Shown piece after piece: positions 1-11,929 of a stretch of 64,000 nt of DNA. The DNA lies in NCBI GenBank assembly GCA_033807695.1, contig CM066301.1, positions 1,922,001-1,986,000 on the forward strand. The letters run 5' to 3'. The position numbers and the translations under genes are program-made. Each line of letters starts with the position of its first letter. Position 1 is the stretch's first letter. A model generated the notes under the pieces. It was not told where the DNA came from and ran no database searches. It worked only from the letters and a program-made list of their open reading frames with translations. The stretch is from Daedaleopsis sinensis. Its lineage: Eukaryota > Basidiomycota > Agaricomycetes > Polyporales > Polyporaceae.

Positions 1-1545
1 AAGTAAGTGTATTTCATGTATGCGGCCTCATAGACATGACCGACTGGTTGTGAACCCAGCTACTATCAAGAAACTGGCCGTGGAGGACGAGACGGCAAGC
101 TTGCGAAGTGCATTCTCTGTATGTTCAAGTGCTCTTTTGCGTCGTGGCTATATAGGCTAAAACTATTTAGACTACAACTGGGGCGACGTCGCCACGCGTC
201 TCGAGATGATCAGGAAGGAAGACAAAAATACGGAAGAGAAGCGTTGGCAAGAGGATGACCTCATGACCGTCTACCGGTACTGCACCAACGACGTGCGCTG
301 CCGTCGCCAACAAGTACTCGCTTACTTCAGTGAGAAGTTCGACAAGGCGAACTGCAAGGATCTTTGCAACAACTGCCGCGATAAGACTCCCACCGAGACT
401 GTCGACTACACGAAGGACGCAGCCAATGCTGTCCGCCTCTTGGCGAGCCTCAACCGAAACGGAGGCGCCTTGACGAAGCATATGTTCGTGAGCGCACTCA
501 GAGGCAGCAAGATCAAACAGATGACGGAGAAGGGCTATGACAAGGACCCGAATTACGGTCCATGCAAGCATCTCGCCCAGAACATCGTGGAGCGTATCAC
601 CGACGAGATGCTTTTCGAGGGTCTGTTGCATAGCATCCAGGTCCAGAAGGGAGAGTACAACCAGACGTATATGCAGGCGAGTATCAAGTATACCCACCTA
701 TCTAACAGACCACTCACAACCTTCTTCCAGGTCGGTCCCAAGGCCGATCGCCTGAGGAACGGCGAGATCAAGCTGGAGATCGAGTTCCGCAAGGGGGGTG
801 CCGCCCGCCAGCGGAAGCCAACGAGTCGTGCCGCGCCAGACTACGACTCGGCGGGTCCCTCGCATGCAGGCCCCTCGCGCGTCGTCTCACGCAGCCGGAA
901 GGCCAAGGCTGTCGTCGCCCTTGAGGAGGACCCGGCGGAGAAGCTGAGCCTCTATCGCGACGCTCCCGACGACGACCCGGATTTTGACGACATCGAGGAG
1001 TTCACAAGTCCCCCTCCTCCCGCCCGCCGGATGGGCACGCGCGCGGCGCCGTCTGCGTCGCAGTCCTTGGTGGAAGACTTGGAGTCGGACATCGAGGAGT
1101 ACGACGCTCCCCCCAAACCCAGAGTGGTGACGCTCGTCCAGCCGGAGGACCTCCCGTTCGCCGTTCCGGCGCCCGCGGGGGTTGACTTAGAGGTGGAGTG
1201 TCAGCGGGAGCTCTTCCTGCTCCGAGAGGAGGTACGCGGTGTCCGTTTTCCGCGCCCGTGAGCGACGACCTAATGTGCAGCTATCGCAGATGAGCGTTCC
1301 CGCCCGGCACATCGCCGAACTCCTGACGGACGAAGCGATCCAGCTCCTCGCAGTCTGCATGCCGAACGGTGAGCAGCTTCTTAGACACGAGTTTCTGCCT
1401 ATAGTCGACTTAACTGTGCGTCCTAGATGCCCCGCATCTGCAGGAGACTCTCGGAATGGAACACCTGGGCATAGAGCTCCTGGGAGAATGGCACAAGAAG
1501 GTCTTGAGTATATGCGCCAGATATCGCAGGCGACGAGGACATTGA
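1..1545 (+). CDS. RecQ-family ATP-dependent DNA helicase, C-terminal part (5' end outside window)
   Basis: This is the 3' portion of a RecQ (Sgs1/BLM-type) helicase that unwinds recombination and replication intermediates in the nucleus. The exon at 60-118 encodes helicase motif VI (QETGRGGRDGK, with Gly where most RecQ proteins have Ala). After an intron at 119-170, the exon from 171 holds the RecQ zinc-binding domain: the conserved YRYCTND segment and Cys residues ending in CNNCRDK. The RQC winged-helix region follows to about 790 (VGPKADRLRNGEIKLE). The tail is disordered and acidic with no convincing HRDC domain. Removing introns at about 1231-1279 and 1370-1428 gives a helical C-terminus ending ARYRRRRGH at a TGA at 1543-1545. 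A 54-nt in-frame GC-AG intron is likely at 677-730. The family is clear; which RecQ paralogue it is cannot be told without the N-terminus. Confidence 0.9.
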
Positions 1546-1722
1546 GGATGATCGACGACTGGACATATACTTGTAGAGTGTTATCCGTTCGCCATTTCTT
1601 GAACATACATCTTGCGCCGTTGACTCGGAGGGACTCCGACTCGCCCGGCTGGAACATACATACATTAATAGCATCAGTCCCATCTTGTACCAAGTCTACC
1701 TACTGTACACCGTGCCACCATC

Positions 1723-4700
1723 CTATTCATCCTCGAGCCTGAACGTGCTGTACCACCCGTGATCGCCCTCCTCGACCGTGCTCGTCCGCGAGAAGTGCGA
1801 CTCGTGCGTGAGCCACGCGGACGTCCCGAACAGCCGCCCCGTCTCCTCGAGCAGCTCCTCGAGCGTGTCCACGAGGCTCTGCATCACCTCCTGCTCCGCG
1901 AACGCGTACACGAGCGAGAGCCCGAGCGCGTCCCGCTCCTCCTCGCGCGCGAGGCGAATGCACTCCTGCACGTGCGCCTCCAGATGCGCGAACGCGTGCC
2001 GCGCGGAGGGCAGGAACTGCGGGAGCGGCTCGCGCGCGCGGAACGCGTGCTGGCACGCGTACAGCGTGATGCACACGCAGGACATCTGCGAACCGTTCGT
2101 CAATCGTCGTGCGCTGTCAGATATCTTATGCATAGTAGAGGTGATGGACCACTAGCCACTGCACGTACGAATTCTCTGCGCTCGTTGAAGACGGTGGCGA
2201 CGGTCTCCTTGCGCGGGATGTTCTCCCTGATCTTCCGCAGGCCGGTCATGAGGTCCAGCAGCTTCTGCATCGTCGTGACGATCGCGCGATAGTGGCGGAG
2301 CGGTTTCTATGCGCGACACGGTCAATCGTGCTTAGGTTCAGCAATCAGTGTGTGTGTGTGCGAGTGATGGACTCACCGGAAGGAGGCTGAGCTCGTCGCT
2401 CATCGTTCTCAGAAGGGCGGACAAGCGGTACAGCGCGCTACGGATCTGCAGCTCGAGCTTCAATATCTTCCGCCTTTCCTCGTGGAGGCCCGTACGATGC
2501 ACCCGGAACATGTCGCTGTATTATATGGCATATGCCCGTCACTACTCCGCGCCCGGCACGTTTCTCTCCCGCGAGTACTCACTGGCTGAGAGTCAGGTAG
2601 AGGCTGCTGAGCAGGCCCAGTGTCTTGCTCGTGTCGGACAGGAACAGCACCTCAACGCGTCGCCCTTCGGTCAGTCCGCGTTCTGTGCCTCGGTCACGAC
2701 GAACGTACGAACGACATACCCTGCAGTGCCGCGGGAAAAGTACACTGTTCATGATGAGTGCGGCCACGATCCCGGCCGCGATCATGACCGCTCGAACAAA
2801 GGACAGTTCTGCGTCATACGAATACGGTCATGCAGTCAGAAACGGCCCGTGCACTGGATATAATACTTGCGAACGCAGTGAACTCACTAAGCGCAGACGT
2901 GGTCGAGTCAGGGTGGATGTACTGTGCGAAGACGATCGGAGGTAAGGTGACAGCACTATCGCGCGCAGTCAGGCATCTAAATCGTGAATAATGCAGCACG
3001 GCACGGTCTGGACCGGACTTACGCAGGGACGGCAAGGGGTGCTACGGATGTTTTGAGGATGATCCAGGTGATGGGGATGTCGAAAGCCTATCCAGACGTC
3101 AGCGAGAACTGTCGCGCGTGTGAAGCTTGTGAAGGATCGCACGTACGGTGACCATAGCCACAAGCCCATATGGATTAGTCTTGCAGACGATGGCGGTCTA
3201 ACAGCGCTGGTATCAAGGCGCAGGACTTTGGTTCGGGGGACATCGTCAGCACGTACGATGTATGCATACACTGCTCCCAGCAGCGTTCCGAACTGTGGGG
3301 TGACACATGAATTATCTTCCTCCTCACCGTGCCCGGGTAAGGTATGTATTTTGCACTTACTAGCCTCAAGTAGCCTGTCCTCCAAGTGGCACCGGTGTTC
3401 GTCTCCAGGACCCAAAGATAGCTGACAGACGACTATATGAGCGTAGCAGGAGCCGTAGACGTCGTCTAATGTCCACCAACCTGATCGTCATCCACTGACC
3501 TCTCCATTCCTGGAACCACCGACGTCCTGCACGAGGCCGAGAACACACAGTGAGCAGCTAACCACACCACACATGCGCCGAGGTCGCTGAGGTCGAACGT
3601 AAACGTACCAGGATGGTCCTCCGGCAAGAACGCAGGGAAGGTAAGCACCGCGACCCCGATCGCGTTCTTCAGCCCGTGCCGCCAGTGGCTCGAGTGCTGC
3701 AGCGCGCGATAGCCCCGCGCGAGCCGCACCCGTGCACGCACCACTCCCGCGCTCCCCCACACCCGCCCCGCGCACCCGCTCCAGAACCGCCACGTCCACA
3801 CCCGCGCGGCGCCCAGCCGCAGCCCCATCTTGCTCGCAGACGCCGCCGCGTCCGCGCGGTACCGCGACGCGAGCCCGCCCGCGGGCAGTGGCCGGCCCTT
3901 GACGAGCGTGAACGAGTACGCGCGCTCGGCTAGGCCCTGGCGCGCCTCCATAATCGTCAGGCGCTCGTCCGCGCCCGCCGTGTCGGCGTCGGCCGCGTCG
4001 AGCGTGCCCCCGGAGGCGTGCACTATATCCCCGTTGTCGTCGGTGATGAACGGGCCGGGGGCGACGCCGAGCCACTGGAGGGAGAGGTGCGGGTACCACA
4101 GCCGGGTGCTCGATTGCTCGTACAAGCTCGCGACGCGGTGGGCGACCCGCAGCGCCTTCCCCATTTCCTGGGCCATCTAGCGGTCACAGTGAAGGGTGAA
4201 GGTCAGCGCCGCTCACTGCTGCATGCCGACTATCGGAACATACCTGAAGCAAGGCGATAGCGGCGAGGCTGCAGTCGAAGATCTCCTTCGGCAGGTGCGC
4301 CTTCTTGCCCTCCGCACGCTGTTGCATGTCCACTTGGTCAAAGACGTGCCGGAGGACCTCTCGCATGCTGTCACGTGCGACGACGAGGTTCCTTTCCGCG
4401 ACATCCACTGCAGCAGTCTGCGATCGTGAGAGAGAGAGGACTGCGTCCGAGGACCCGCTGGCCGACCGCTGGTGGAAGGTGACGGTGATCATCCGCTCGA
4501 CGGTCCTCATAGCGTCCAGAACACTGCGTGCCAGATCGAGGGCCGGGGGCTCGATGACGGCCAGAAAGGCGAGGTCGTGCTGCGGTATGGAGAAGTACTC
4601 GTGAAGGCTCGTGGCGCCACTGCGAGGTGAAGCGGGGGTTCCTGGCATCGGCGGCGAACGCGGCGTACCGGGAACGCTGCGCAGAGGCTTGACGGGAGCT

Positions 4701-6158
4701 AGACCCCACGCCAACTCCCTCCTGAGATGCTCCACAATCCCAATGAATGGGTGGATGGACTGGACTGAAACGATGCATGAAGTAAGTCATCCAACTACCA
4801 GAAAGTGATGGCACATACGGCTCAGTCGGCCCAACCTCAACTCAAAGGCAGCTTGCGAGTAGGATTCGTTCAATTTGATTGAGCGCTGCAGTAATTGAGT
4901 ATGAAGTTGACGGTAGAAGGACACCTCCATCTTCGTATCCCGTGCGCCGACACGGTAGAGACTTTGTGACAAGCATTCGTGGAGCACAGTGAACGCCGCT
5001 GCGGTTTCAGATTCAAAGTTGGTCGTGGATCCACGATATACGACCATCATGGATAGAAGAGAGACAAGACAAATGACGGCGGCGGAAAGCGTCACCCACA
5101 AGAAGTTGCCTGCGTCAGGGAGTACATGCTGTCACAAGGAGTCAGTCATAGTAAAAACATCAGAATATGATCATGGTCAGAGTGGGCGATTTGGGAGCGA
5201 TTTTAAAAGAAGTCTCCGGAGGAGCTCGCAGCCCAGAATCGCGGATTTTGGATTTTGGAACGTCGAGACGGCTGTGCGACGTGGATCTCAAGCGTTTTCA
5301 GTCGTGCGCCAGCGTATCAAGAACGGGACGATCAAACCAGTCCTCGGTTTTGGACACACCCGGATTCTGCTTCCAAAATTGCCCCAAAATTGCCCACTGA
5401 CCCTCATTATTATACAGTGGGGGTCAGAGTGCGCGATTTTGACGAGATTCTGGGTAAGATTCTAGCAAGCTTTTAGTCTATCAAAAGCAAATATGTCAGA
5501 CTCACATTTTGCGAACCAATACCGTTCGTAAGAAGCCAGATAGAGATGAAGCATGATATGCGAGTGGAGAGTTGTAGACGGACAAGCCTGCTTTTGGCTA
5601 CGCCAGCTGCATGATTTCACTCAGCAAGTAGGTAGTGAATTGGGGAGAAGGAGGGGCTGCCTCACCTATAAAACTAATCAAGATCAGGAAGCATGCACAA
5701 GTTGTTCGAGCGCCAACGCTATCTCGACCTGCGAGAGACGCGATGAACTTGGCAAGGGTAGACACTCCGATGCCGAGCAAGGCACCGATGATATTGAGGC
5801 ACGTCAGTTCAAGCTGCTGCGCGAGGTTCTCCTGGACGGAGAAGACGAGTTCCTTGAGTGCGAGAACGAGGAAAGCATATTGTCCTCCCAGAGTCGCGAA
5901 CGGGCGAATGACGATGATGACGGAGCATAACAAGGTCGAGAGCAGTCTCGCGAGCGGTCTTCTCGCGAGCCAGACCTGGCCGAGGGAGGTTAGGAAGCTA
6001 GCACACCTCCTCTGTGAAGATTCAGAACCGCTCATGAGAGTAGAACAGACCGACTCAGACCACTCGGATCTCCAATCAATGCACTCTCGAGTCTCGACCG
6101 TACTTAGCCGCGGTCCGATCCTCCCACTCCAGCAAGCGCTCGTGCGTGGGCGCCTCAA
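1723..6158 (-). CDS. ArAE/FUSC-like multi-pass membrane transporter (putative ER transporter, DUF2421-type)
   Basis: A large protein of the fungal aromatic-acid exporter-like (ArAE_2/DUF2421) family, with two sets of membrane helices separated by soluble helical regions. The first exon (5666-6158) has an early helix pair (LLSTLLCSVIIVIRPFATLG; TCLNIIGALLGIGVSTLAKF). Exon 5506-5606 continues it (STRISCFISIWLLTNGIG), and the next begins at 5109 (NFLWVTLSAAVICLVSLLSM). Exons around 3480-4735 carry the long central soluble part, then the second membrane half (LKNAIGVAVLTFPAFLP). The exon around 2579-2785 has the family-typical Asn-Ser-Leu-Phe-Pro-Arg turn. The C-terminus (AFAEQEVMQSLVDTLEELLE ... 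LFGTSAWLTH) is characteristic. There are many short introns; one (5110-5505) is 396 nt and holds a transposon remnant. Substrate is unknown. It is convergent with the RecQ gene, 177 bp apart. Confidence 0.82.
5175..5440. mobile_element. Degenerate Tc1/mariner-like or MITE fragment inside an intron
   Basis: Within the 396-nt intron of the ArAE-like gene. The left end at 5175 reads GGTCAGAGTGGGCGATTT. The right end, read on the opposite strand from 5403, gives GGTCAGTGGGCAATTTTGG, so the two form an imperfect terminal inverted repeat. Immediately beyond, at 5414-5440, a further direct copy begins after TA with CAGTGGGGGTCAGAGTGCGC. TA followed by CAGTGG... ends is typical of Tc1/mariner elements. 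No transposase is present. Boundaries and class are inferred by eye. Confidence 0.5.
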
Positions 6159-8820
6159 CGTTAACCCCGCATCTTTTCAGTACGTGCCTTCAAGTTAGTA
6201 CAACCTTGGCCCACATTGCAACTTAGCTTCATGTCCTCCCACAGCTTTCAAGCGAAGTTCAGTAGGAGGATGTGCAGGGTTCCATAAGGGTGCGTGGCGA
6301 TTGTACGTCGACTCTGACGCACGAGACGAGGACTGCGTCCGTTGGGAGCGACATTCTCAAATCGGCCGAGAAGGCCGTGAACGCAGCCGGGTGACCACTA
6401 CCTGCCTTTGGCAATTTCAACAGCCGGATAGACATGGGATCCCCCAGCGACTCCGTAGGGAGGGCTGTCTCAGCGCGCTGACCACAAAGTCAACCTTAAA
6501 GACCATCTTTCCGGTCAACTTTGAGCTTGACACATCGCGGACACATGCCGAACGCTTCTCGTGTTGCTCAAGCTCCGACGAACGTGATAAGGTTCCAACG
6601 ACGCAAGGGCCCCGTGCATGCGAAGGCCGCCACGATCGCGCGACAAGGTTCGTCCGTCAGCCTGGCCATGGCATGACCAGCACGTTCAAACGTTCAAACG
6701 TTCACCCCCTGTCTGGAACACCTTTGATATCGACCGTGAGCAAACCTCATAACCATAAACCGCCGTATAGAGTTAACTCACCATCTGTGAAAGTCGGCGC
6801 CGCGGCACGCCGTGACAGGCCTGGCTCCCTAGTGAGCACAAAAATAGCGACAGTGGAACTCTGTTCGCCACGGAGAGGTTAGCAAGGCCTTTACGCACGT
6901 TCAAGATGCATCCCAGAGGTCTGTGAGAGAGCTTGGATACTGTCAAAGGGGGAGGGGAGGTGGTATGGTCGGGGAAGAGCTGGCGGTGGCTGATTTCAAG
7001 TGCCATCCGAGGGTTCGGAGAGAATTCCCTTATACAGCAAGGTCGTGATAGCCACTGCTTGACGGCGACCCGCTCGTGGACCTCGACGCTTTCAGCAAAT
7101 TCCACATACCAATTAAAACAACACAACCACATCCTCGTTCGCCCACATAGCAGCAGCTCGCAAGCGTCGAGCACGACTCTACCACCACTCTCTCTTCTTA
7201 GGCAGACATCCGGCAGATTGTCGCAATGCACGACAATGATCTTCCGCCTTCCATCGGCTGGCTACCCCTCCTAACATGGCACTCCGGAGTGAAGACTGTC
7301 TCGTCGGCTATGGCTACTACCCCTGATGCGACGGGGTGTCGTGTCTATGTGTCTTCTGCGAACATCATGACATCCTTCCACGACAAGTGCGGTCGACCTG
7401 GAGGTCGTCGGCGTCACGGTCAGCCTACCGCTATCGGACGAGTAATGCGGTACGTGCCTCCCGAGTCCCTATCTCCTGTCACTCTCGACCGCTCGGCGTA
7501 CATGTGTGTGGCTGCCCTCGTCTTCGTGGCGGTTCTGAACGACGCATCACCATGCATTCAGTGCTCCTGCTCGGATCCAAACCGACCGCCTCGTCCGTAC
7601 ATCGCTCGCGCTTCAACCAGCGGATGATAGACATTCTCTCTATCATGGTCGGTGACTCGGTGGCTTCCTCGAGGGACTAGCTGAGACGACCATACCGGCT
7701 TCCCCGCATGGATCCAAGATACTCCGACCACTCCGACATCGGATCCAAGTGCAGTATGTTATCCTGCCTATCGTTCCACCGGAAGAAGGATCACACTGTG
7801 CGGTAGTCGGAGAGCAAGAATACACTGAACCCGTCTCGTGGTTCCGAGGCACTGACCGCAAGCCGTTGCACGCCCACGCCTCGATCCGGAGTGCGCGCTG
7901 CGACGAGCCCCTTTGCAGCTGCGTGGTTGCAGCCGAGTAGGTGCCAGACAGCCGCTGCGAGGTGTGAGGTGCGAGCTGCCTCCTGCACACGCCTTCGACT
8001 TCGATGCATACATCCCCGCAACATGGGGTAGCTTCGCGCGCGCGACAGGGATCAGAGCCGTGCATCGAAACGCAGCTTTCCATCCGCATGAGGTAACGAT
8101 GTGCCGCCGTTAACGATGCCTGGAAGAAGAGTGCGCAGCCGACCGACTGGCTGCCCGGTGACGGTGACCGACCGGAGCGTGCCCGTGGCCGACTCGTCGC
8201 AGAACCTCCCGGCACGTCTCCACATCCTACGACGGTGGCTATTGTTGCAAGGGGAGCGAACGAACCGTTCGGGAACGAGAGAACGACCACGCATGGGAAA
8301 GCGGCAGAAGCGCATCGAGTACTGTGACCAAAAGGGCCGAAACTTGGTGCGTCAGTAGAGCTTATGCATCGAGGGCCGGTGTCCCACTCCGCATGATGGC
8401 AATCCCATGTAATTTTGCTGCGCCGATCACGACCAGGAGCGTGTAAGTTGTAATAACGACTCATAGCCAGCGAGCGATTCTACGGGGAGGACAATGCAGC
8501 CCACCAGCCATGTGAGTCGCACCTTCATTCACAGGACGCGGCCGCGGCTGACGCGTCGTTCACACACGTACCACATCCCTTAGCTCATCCCATCACCTCT
8601 GACACCAGCTAGAAGGTGTCGCTGGGGCACCCGGCGTACCGAGCACGTCAAATTCCAGGACGCGAGTTATCCGGCCATGCCTGCGGTGTCGGAAGGCATA
8701 TCGCTGCGCGGGAGTACTGTGACTAGTAGGCGTTCGCCATTCGTTACCCGCATCGGGTCGGTCTGCATGATGACACCTGGACATCATGCCGTTATAGGTA
8801 GGCGTAAGCTCAACCTCTGA
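6159..8820. other. Gene-free stretch upstream of the ArAE-like gene
   Basis: No ORF here resembles a known protein, and none shows convincing exon structure. The longest open frames (for example 7643-8464 on the minus strand, 273 codons) have composition expected of chance in GC-rich DNA. A promoter-like, CA/CT-rich segment at 7100-7225 precedes an ATG at 7226, which opens a 133-codon frame with no recognisable domain, so a small unrecognised gene there cannot be excluded. A short CGTTCAAA tandem repeat lies at 6682-6705. Confidence 0.5.
6682..6705. repeat. Short tandem repeat, CGTTCAAA x3
   Basis: Three head-to-tail copies of the 8-mer CGTTCAAA, the last diverging to CGTTCACC. It is intergenic, with no feature attached. 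Confidence 0.75.
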
Positions 8821-10033
8821 AGTGCCCCACCACGCAGATGAATCACTAGCTCCCTCCCCTCGCCCATTTCATATCGGAAGGCGGTCGGACGGAGTGATGC
8901 GCGCCACGGTGTGGTGGAAAAGAAGCCGCGTCCAGTCGACGCGACGGTCACGGCTCACGGTTATCTCTCGTCTCTCGCTGCCCGGATGTGGGCGCAACCA
9001 AGTTCGTACACTCCTTCACTCCTGCGCAAGAGCCCAGAAATACGGGCCAATGGCGCCGCGCCGGACGCCCCGCAACCCCGTGCATTAGAGCTACGTTCGC
9101 AGCGACGGTCTCCCTATCGGCGCATCGCAGCTTCGCGGCCGTGCGCGTGCCAATGGGACTCGAAGCTCGTCCGCGGACGACCCCAAGGGACAGAACCCCT
9201 CTCCCTCTCCCCCTCCCCGTCCCCCTCCCGAACGTGCAGCCGGGGTCCGACGGCTCGCACGCGCCCATTATCACAGCGCAGCAGGACCATGGTGCCGTCC
9301 GACGTTACGAGAGTTCCCGTGCGCGCCCGCGCCCGCGCGAGGGCTATCGGCCACCTCGCGTCGCGTACGTCAGATTGCGCTTCTCTGGCCAGCTCCCCCA
9401 CCTCGGAGATCCGCAAGCCGCTCCCTGATCTTCGCGAACGCGCGTTACGCAACGGCCGTCGACCCCAGAGACCAGGGCCACATGCCGCGGCCGCGCGGGC
9501 AATGCCCGAGTGCCCGAACGTCCCCGCCGGTCCGGCGCCGGCCCTCCCTGCCCTGCCTGGCATCCTATCGCACGTCCATGCACCATCGTTCACCAGTTCA
9601 CTGGTCACTCACTCAGGCAACCAGCCAGGAGACGTCCTTCCCAACCACACGCACCGCGTCTCCCGCCCCGTCACAGAGTCGCGCAACGCGCGGGTGCATT
9701 CTGAGTCCCCGGACTAGTATGTACTCAGTCTCTACTTAGTTCGGGAGCGCGTCTTCTCCGCCGTCCGTCACGCCTGCCTGCTGGCCTGCTGGCGGCGATA
9801 CGCCCGACGGAGATCGCGATATGTCACTGTCGTGCACGCCCACGGTCCCTGTAGCCCACGGAATACGGAATGCGCGAACGCGCTGCGGCGATACGCCACC
9901 TCCTCGAGCTCGAGCTCGAATCGATCGCCAGGCCTCTCTCTGCCTGTGAGCTCTCCGTCGAGCCCGAGGTCGGTCGCTGTCGATCGCTGCTAGGGGCGCG
10001 CCCCCGCTTCTGGTTCCCAAGCGCAGCACTCAA

Positions 10034-10090
10034 GTTCCGAGTTCGAAGCTCCGAGTTCCGAGTTCCTTCTCGTTCTCGTTCTCGTTCTCC
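10034..10090. repeat. GTTCCGA and TTCTCG tandem repeats
   Basis: GTTCCGA/GTTCGAA-like units are followed directly by four copies of the hexamer TTCTCG/TTCTCC. Non-coding simple repeat. Confidence 0.75.
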
Positions 10091-10382
10091 AGCCAGCTGA
10101 CCTAAGCCAGGACAATTAATGACACTGCGGCACGCGGCCGATCGGCACCTACGCTACGCTATGCACCCGCGAACGAGCTACGAGTTACGAGACGCGTTAC
10201 GAGACGGAGCGCAACCGACGTCGAGGCGACAGCTGGCCGGGGCGACAGGCGACAGCAGCACGTCTTCGCGGGCGCGCGAGCGGACTCGGACTCGGGCGTC
10301 GGTTACTAGTACCAACACCAGACAACTGCCACTGGGCCGGATCCACAGTGTCAGTATCGACGTCGCGCGGGCTGCCAGTGTC

Positions 10383-11134
10383 AACGTTAACGTTGCCAGT
10401 GCGCACTGCGCAGCGCTACGAGACACCCACTGCCAGGCTCGGCGTACGTGCGTCAACTTGGCGATGTCCGCCATGGCAATATTAATCCGAGTCCTGACTT
10501 GCAATGGGAATCGGATGCGCGCGCGGACGACTCGGCCGAAACTCGAAACGGGGCCTGGCACTCTGCAGCCTCGACGGTCTCGACTCCTCCAGCTCGAGCT
10601 CTCATCGGGGTCATCGGACGTTAACGTTGAACGCTGGACGCTGCTCGGGAGGCGCGCTCGTCCGGAGTGGCACTCACACACGTCCACACCACCTCGATGC
10701 CCGACCGCCACCCTCGCCCTCGCCCTGCCAGGGTACACGTTACGGACTTTCGAGTCTCGACGCTCGACGCTCGACGCACCCGCGGCGTTTCCGTGGCCGC
10801 CGGGCTGATCGCGCCCCAGTGGCAGGATGCTTCGGCGAGGCTCAGCAGTCTAAGGGCGCCGCGCGCGCGCGCGCACCAGTGTAGAGTGTACATAATACGG
10901 TATACCCACTACAGTCCGCGTGCCCCAGTCCGCGCACCGCCGCGAGCGCATCCCGTCCCGCCGCGGAGTCGTCGCTGGGGCCTGGGGCATGTGGCACACG
11001 TACGTACGTACGCAGCGGTCTCCGCGCCGACGTCCTGGTTGTGCCAAGTGTGCATTGTGTGGCCCGTTCCCCACATTAATATCAATATTAATGTCATATA
11101 CTACGACTTGGCTTCCCGCGCGTTCTCGTTAACG
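10383..11134. repeat. Cluster of three CGTTAACG-centred palindromes
   Basis: AACGTTAACGTT at 10383-10394, ACGTTAACGT at 10618-10627 and CGTTAACG at 11127-11134. Three copies of an 8-bp palindrome within 0.75 kb of non-coding DNA exceed chance. Function, if any (for example a dimeric regulator site), is unknown. Confidence 0.5.
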
Positions 11135-11460
11135 TTCTCGACATGATGTGCGCTGCACAAGGCTACACCTTCTTCAAGTTCCCGCGGCCGCGCGCATGTC
11201 GTCAGCGCAATGCACATCGCCTACGTACTACTAGTCGTACAGTACGTACCCGCGTCCTCGAGGCGCGCGCTGTCCCGGCTGCAGAGCACTTCCGCATTGA
11301 TCGATATCATCGACACCGACACCGACGCCCGGACGCGGACGCTTCGAAGTTCGGGGTGCAAATACAATATATAGTCCGTTTTTCCGGGGGCCGGGGACTG
11401 GGGGGATCAGGTAGAGCTAAGACAGTGTGGCTAGAGCACAAGCACAAACACAAACAGGGA

Positions 11461-11929
11461 TGAAGGAGGAGGAAGGAGGGAGAAACACAGAAACACAGAA
11501 ACACAGAAACAGAGAAACAGAAGAACAAAGAAACAAGGATGAGGGGATGTACAAGGCACGAGGCACATAGGGGGAATCCGGACCAGTCTACACAACACGC
11601 GACCGACGACGCAACGAGCAGGCTAGTGTACAGGCGGCGGGCATTCAGACGACGACAGGGCGCACAACACGGACGGCGGGAAAGCAAGAAGGCACAGAGG
11701 GAGAGGGAGAGAAGGAGAGGGGAGGAGGAGGGCATATGGACATACAGACAAACAGACAGTCACAGTCCCAGTCTCACAGACGGGGGACGGCGGGCATAGG
11801 AGGTAGTGATAGACAGATCACAGAAGGACGCGATACGTAACTGTACCTCACGCAGTGAGCGGGACGCGCAGACGTCAGGACAGGGCGTGCTCACGTACTC
11901 GATGCATGGATCGCGGGTGTGCCGGGCGC
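11461..11929. other. Probable 3' flank/UTR of the Zn2Cys6 gene
   Basis: Immediately downstream of the minus-strand transcription factor stop. The plus strand is strongly purine-rich (GGAGGAGGAAGGAGG, then GAAACACA repeats), so a transcript of the factor would have a pyrimidine-rich 3' UTR. No coding evidence. Confidence 0.45.
11481..11538. repeat. GAAACACA microsatellite
   Basis: Consecutive GAAACACA units decay into GAAACAGA and GAAACAAG variants. Simple-sequence repeat in non-coding DNA. Confidence 0.8.

Larger units (their letters stand above)
8821..11460. other. GC-rich, repeat-laden gene-free region
   Basis: Dense in short imperfect tandem duplications: CTCGAGCTCGAGCTCG near 9903, GTTCCGA and TTCTCG repeats at 10034-10090, TACGAG x3 near 10170-10200, CGACGCT repeats near 10757, GCGCGCGCGCGC near 10860, and ACGTACGTACGTACG near 10998. 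It also holds a cluster of CGTTAACG palindromes. The open frames (for example 8911-9717) are Pro/Arg/Ser-rich, lack any domain and are attributed to base composition. No gene is called. Confidence 0.55.

Noticed and set aside
1170..1545. HRDC domain at the RecQ C-terminus
   Set aside because: The spliced tail is helical but too short and lacks recognisable HRDC residues, so it is described only as a helical C-terminus.
7226..7627. 133-codon frame after a promoter-like CA/CT-rich leader
   Set aside because: The leader is suggestive, but the product matches nothing and no second exon could be built. Kept only as a note in the gene-free region.
7643..8464. 273-codon minus-strand frame in the gene-free region
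   Set aside because: Cys/Ser/Arg-rich random-looking sequence, no domain, no sensible start context or intron signals.
8911..9717. 268-codon plus-strand frame
   Set aside because: Pro/Arg/Ser-rich with simple-sequence runs; explained by GC content and repeats.
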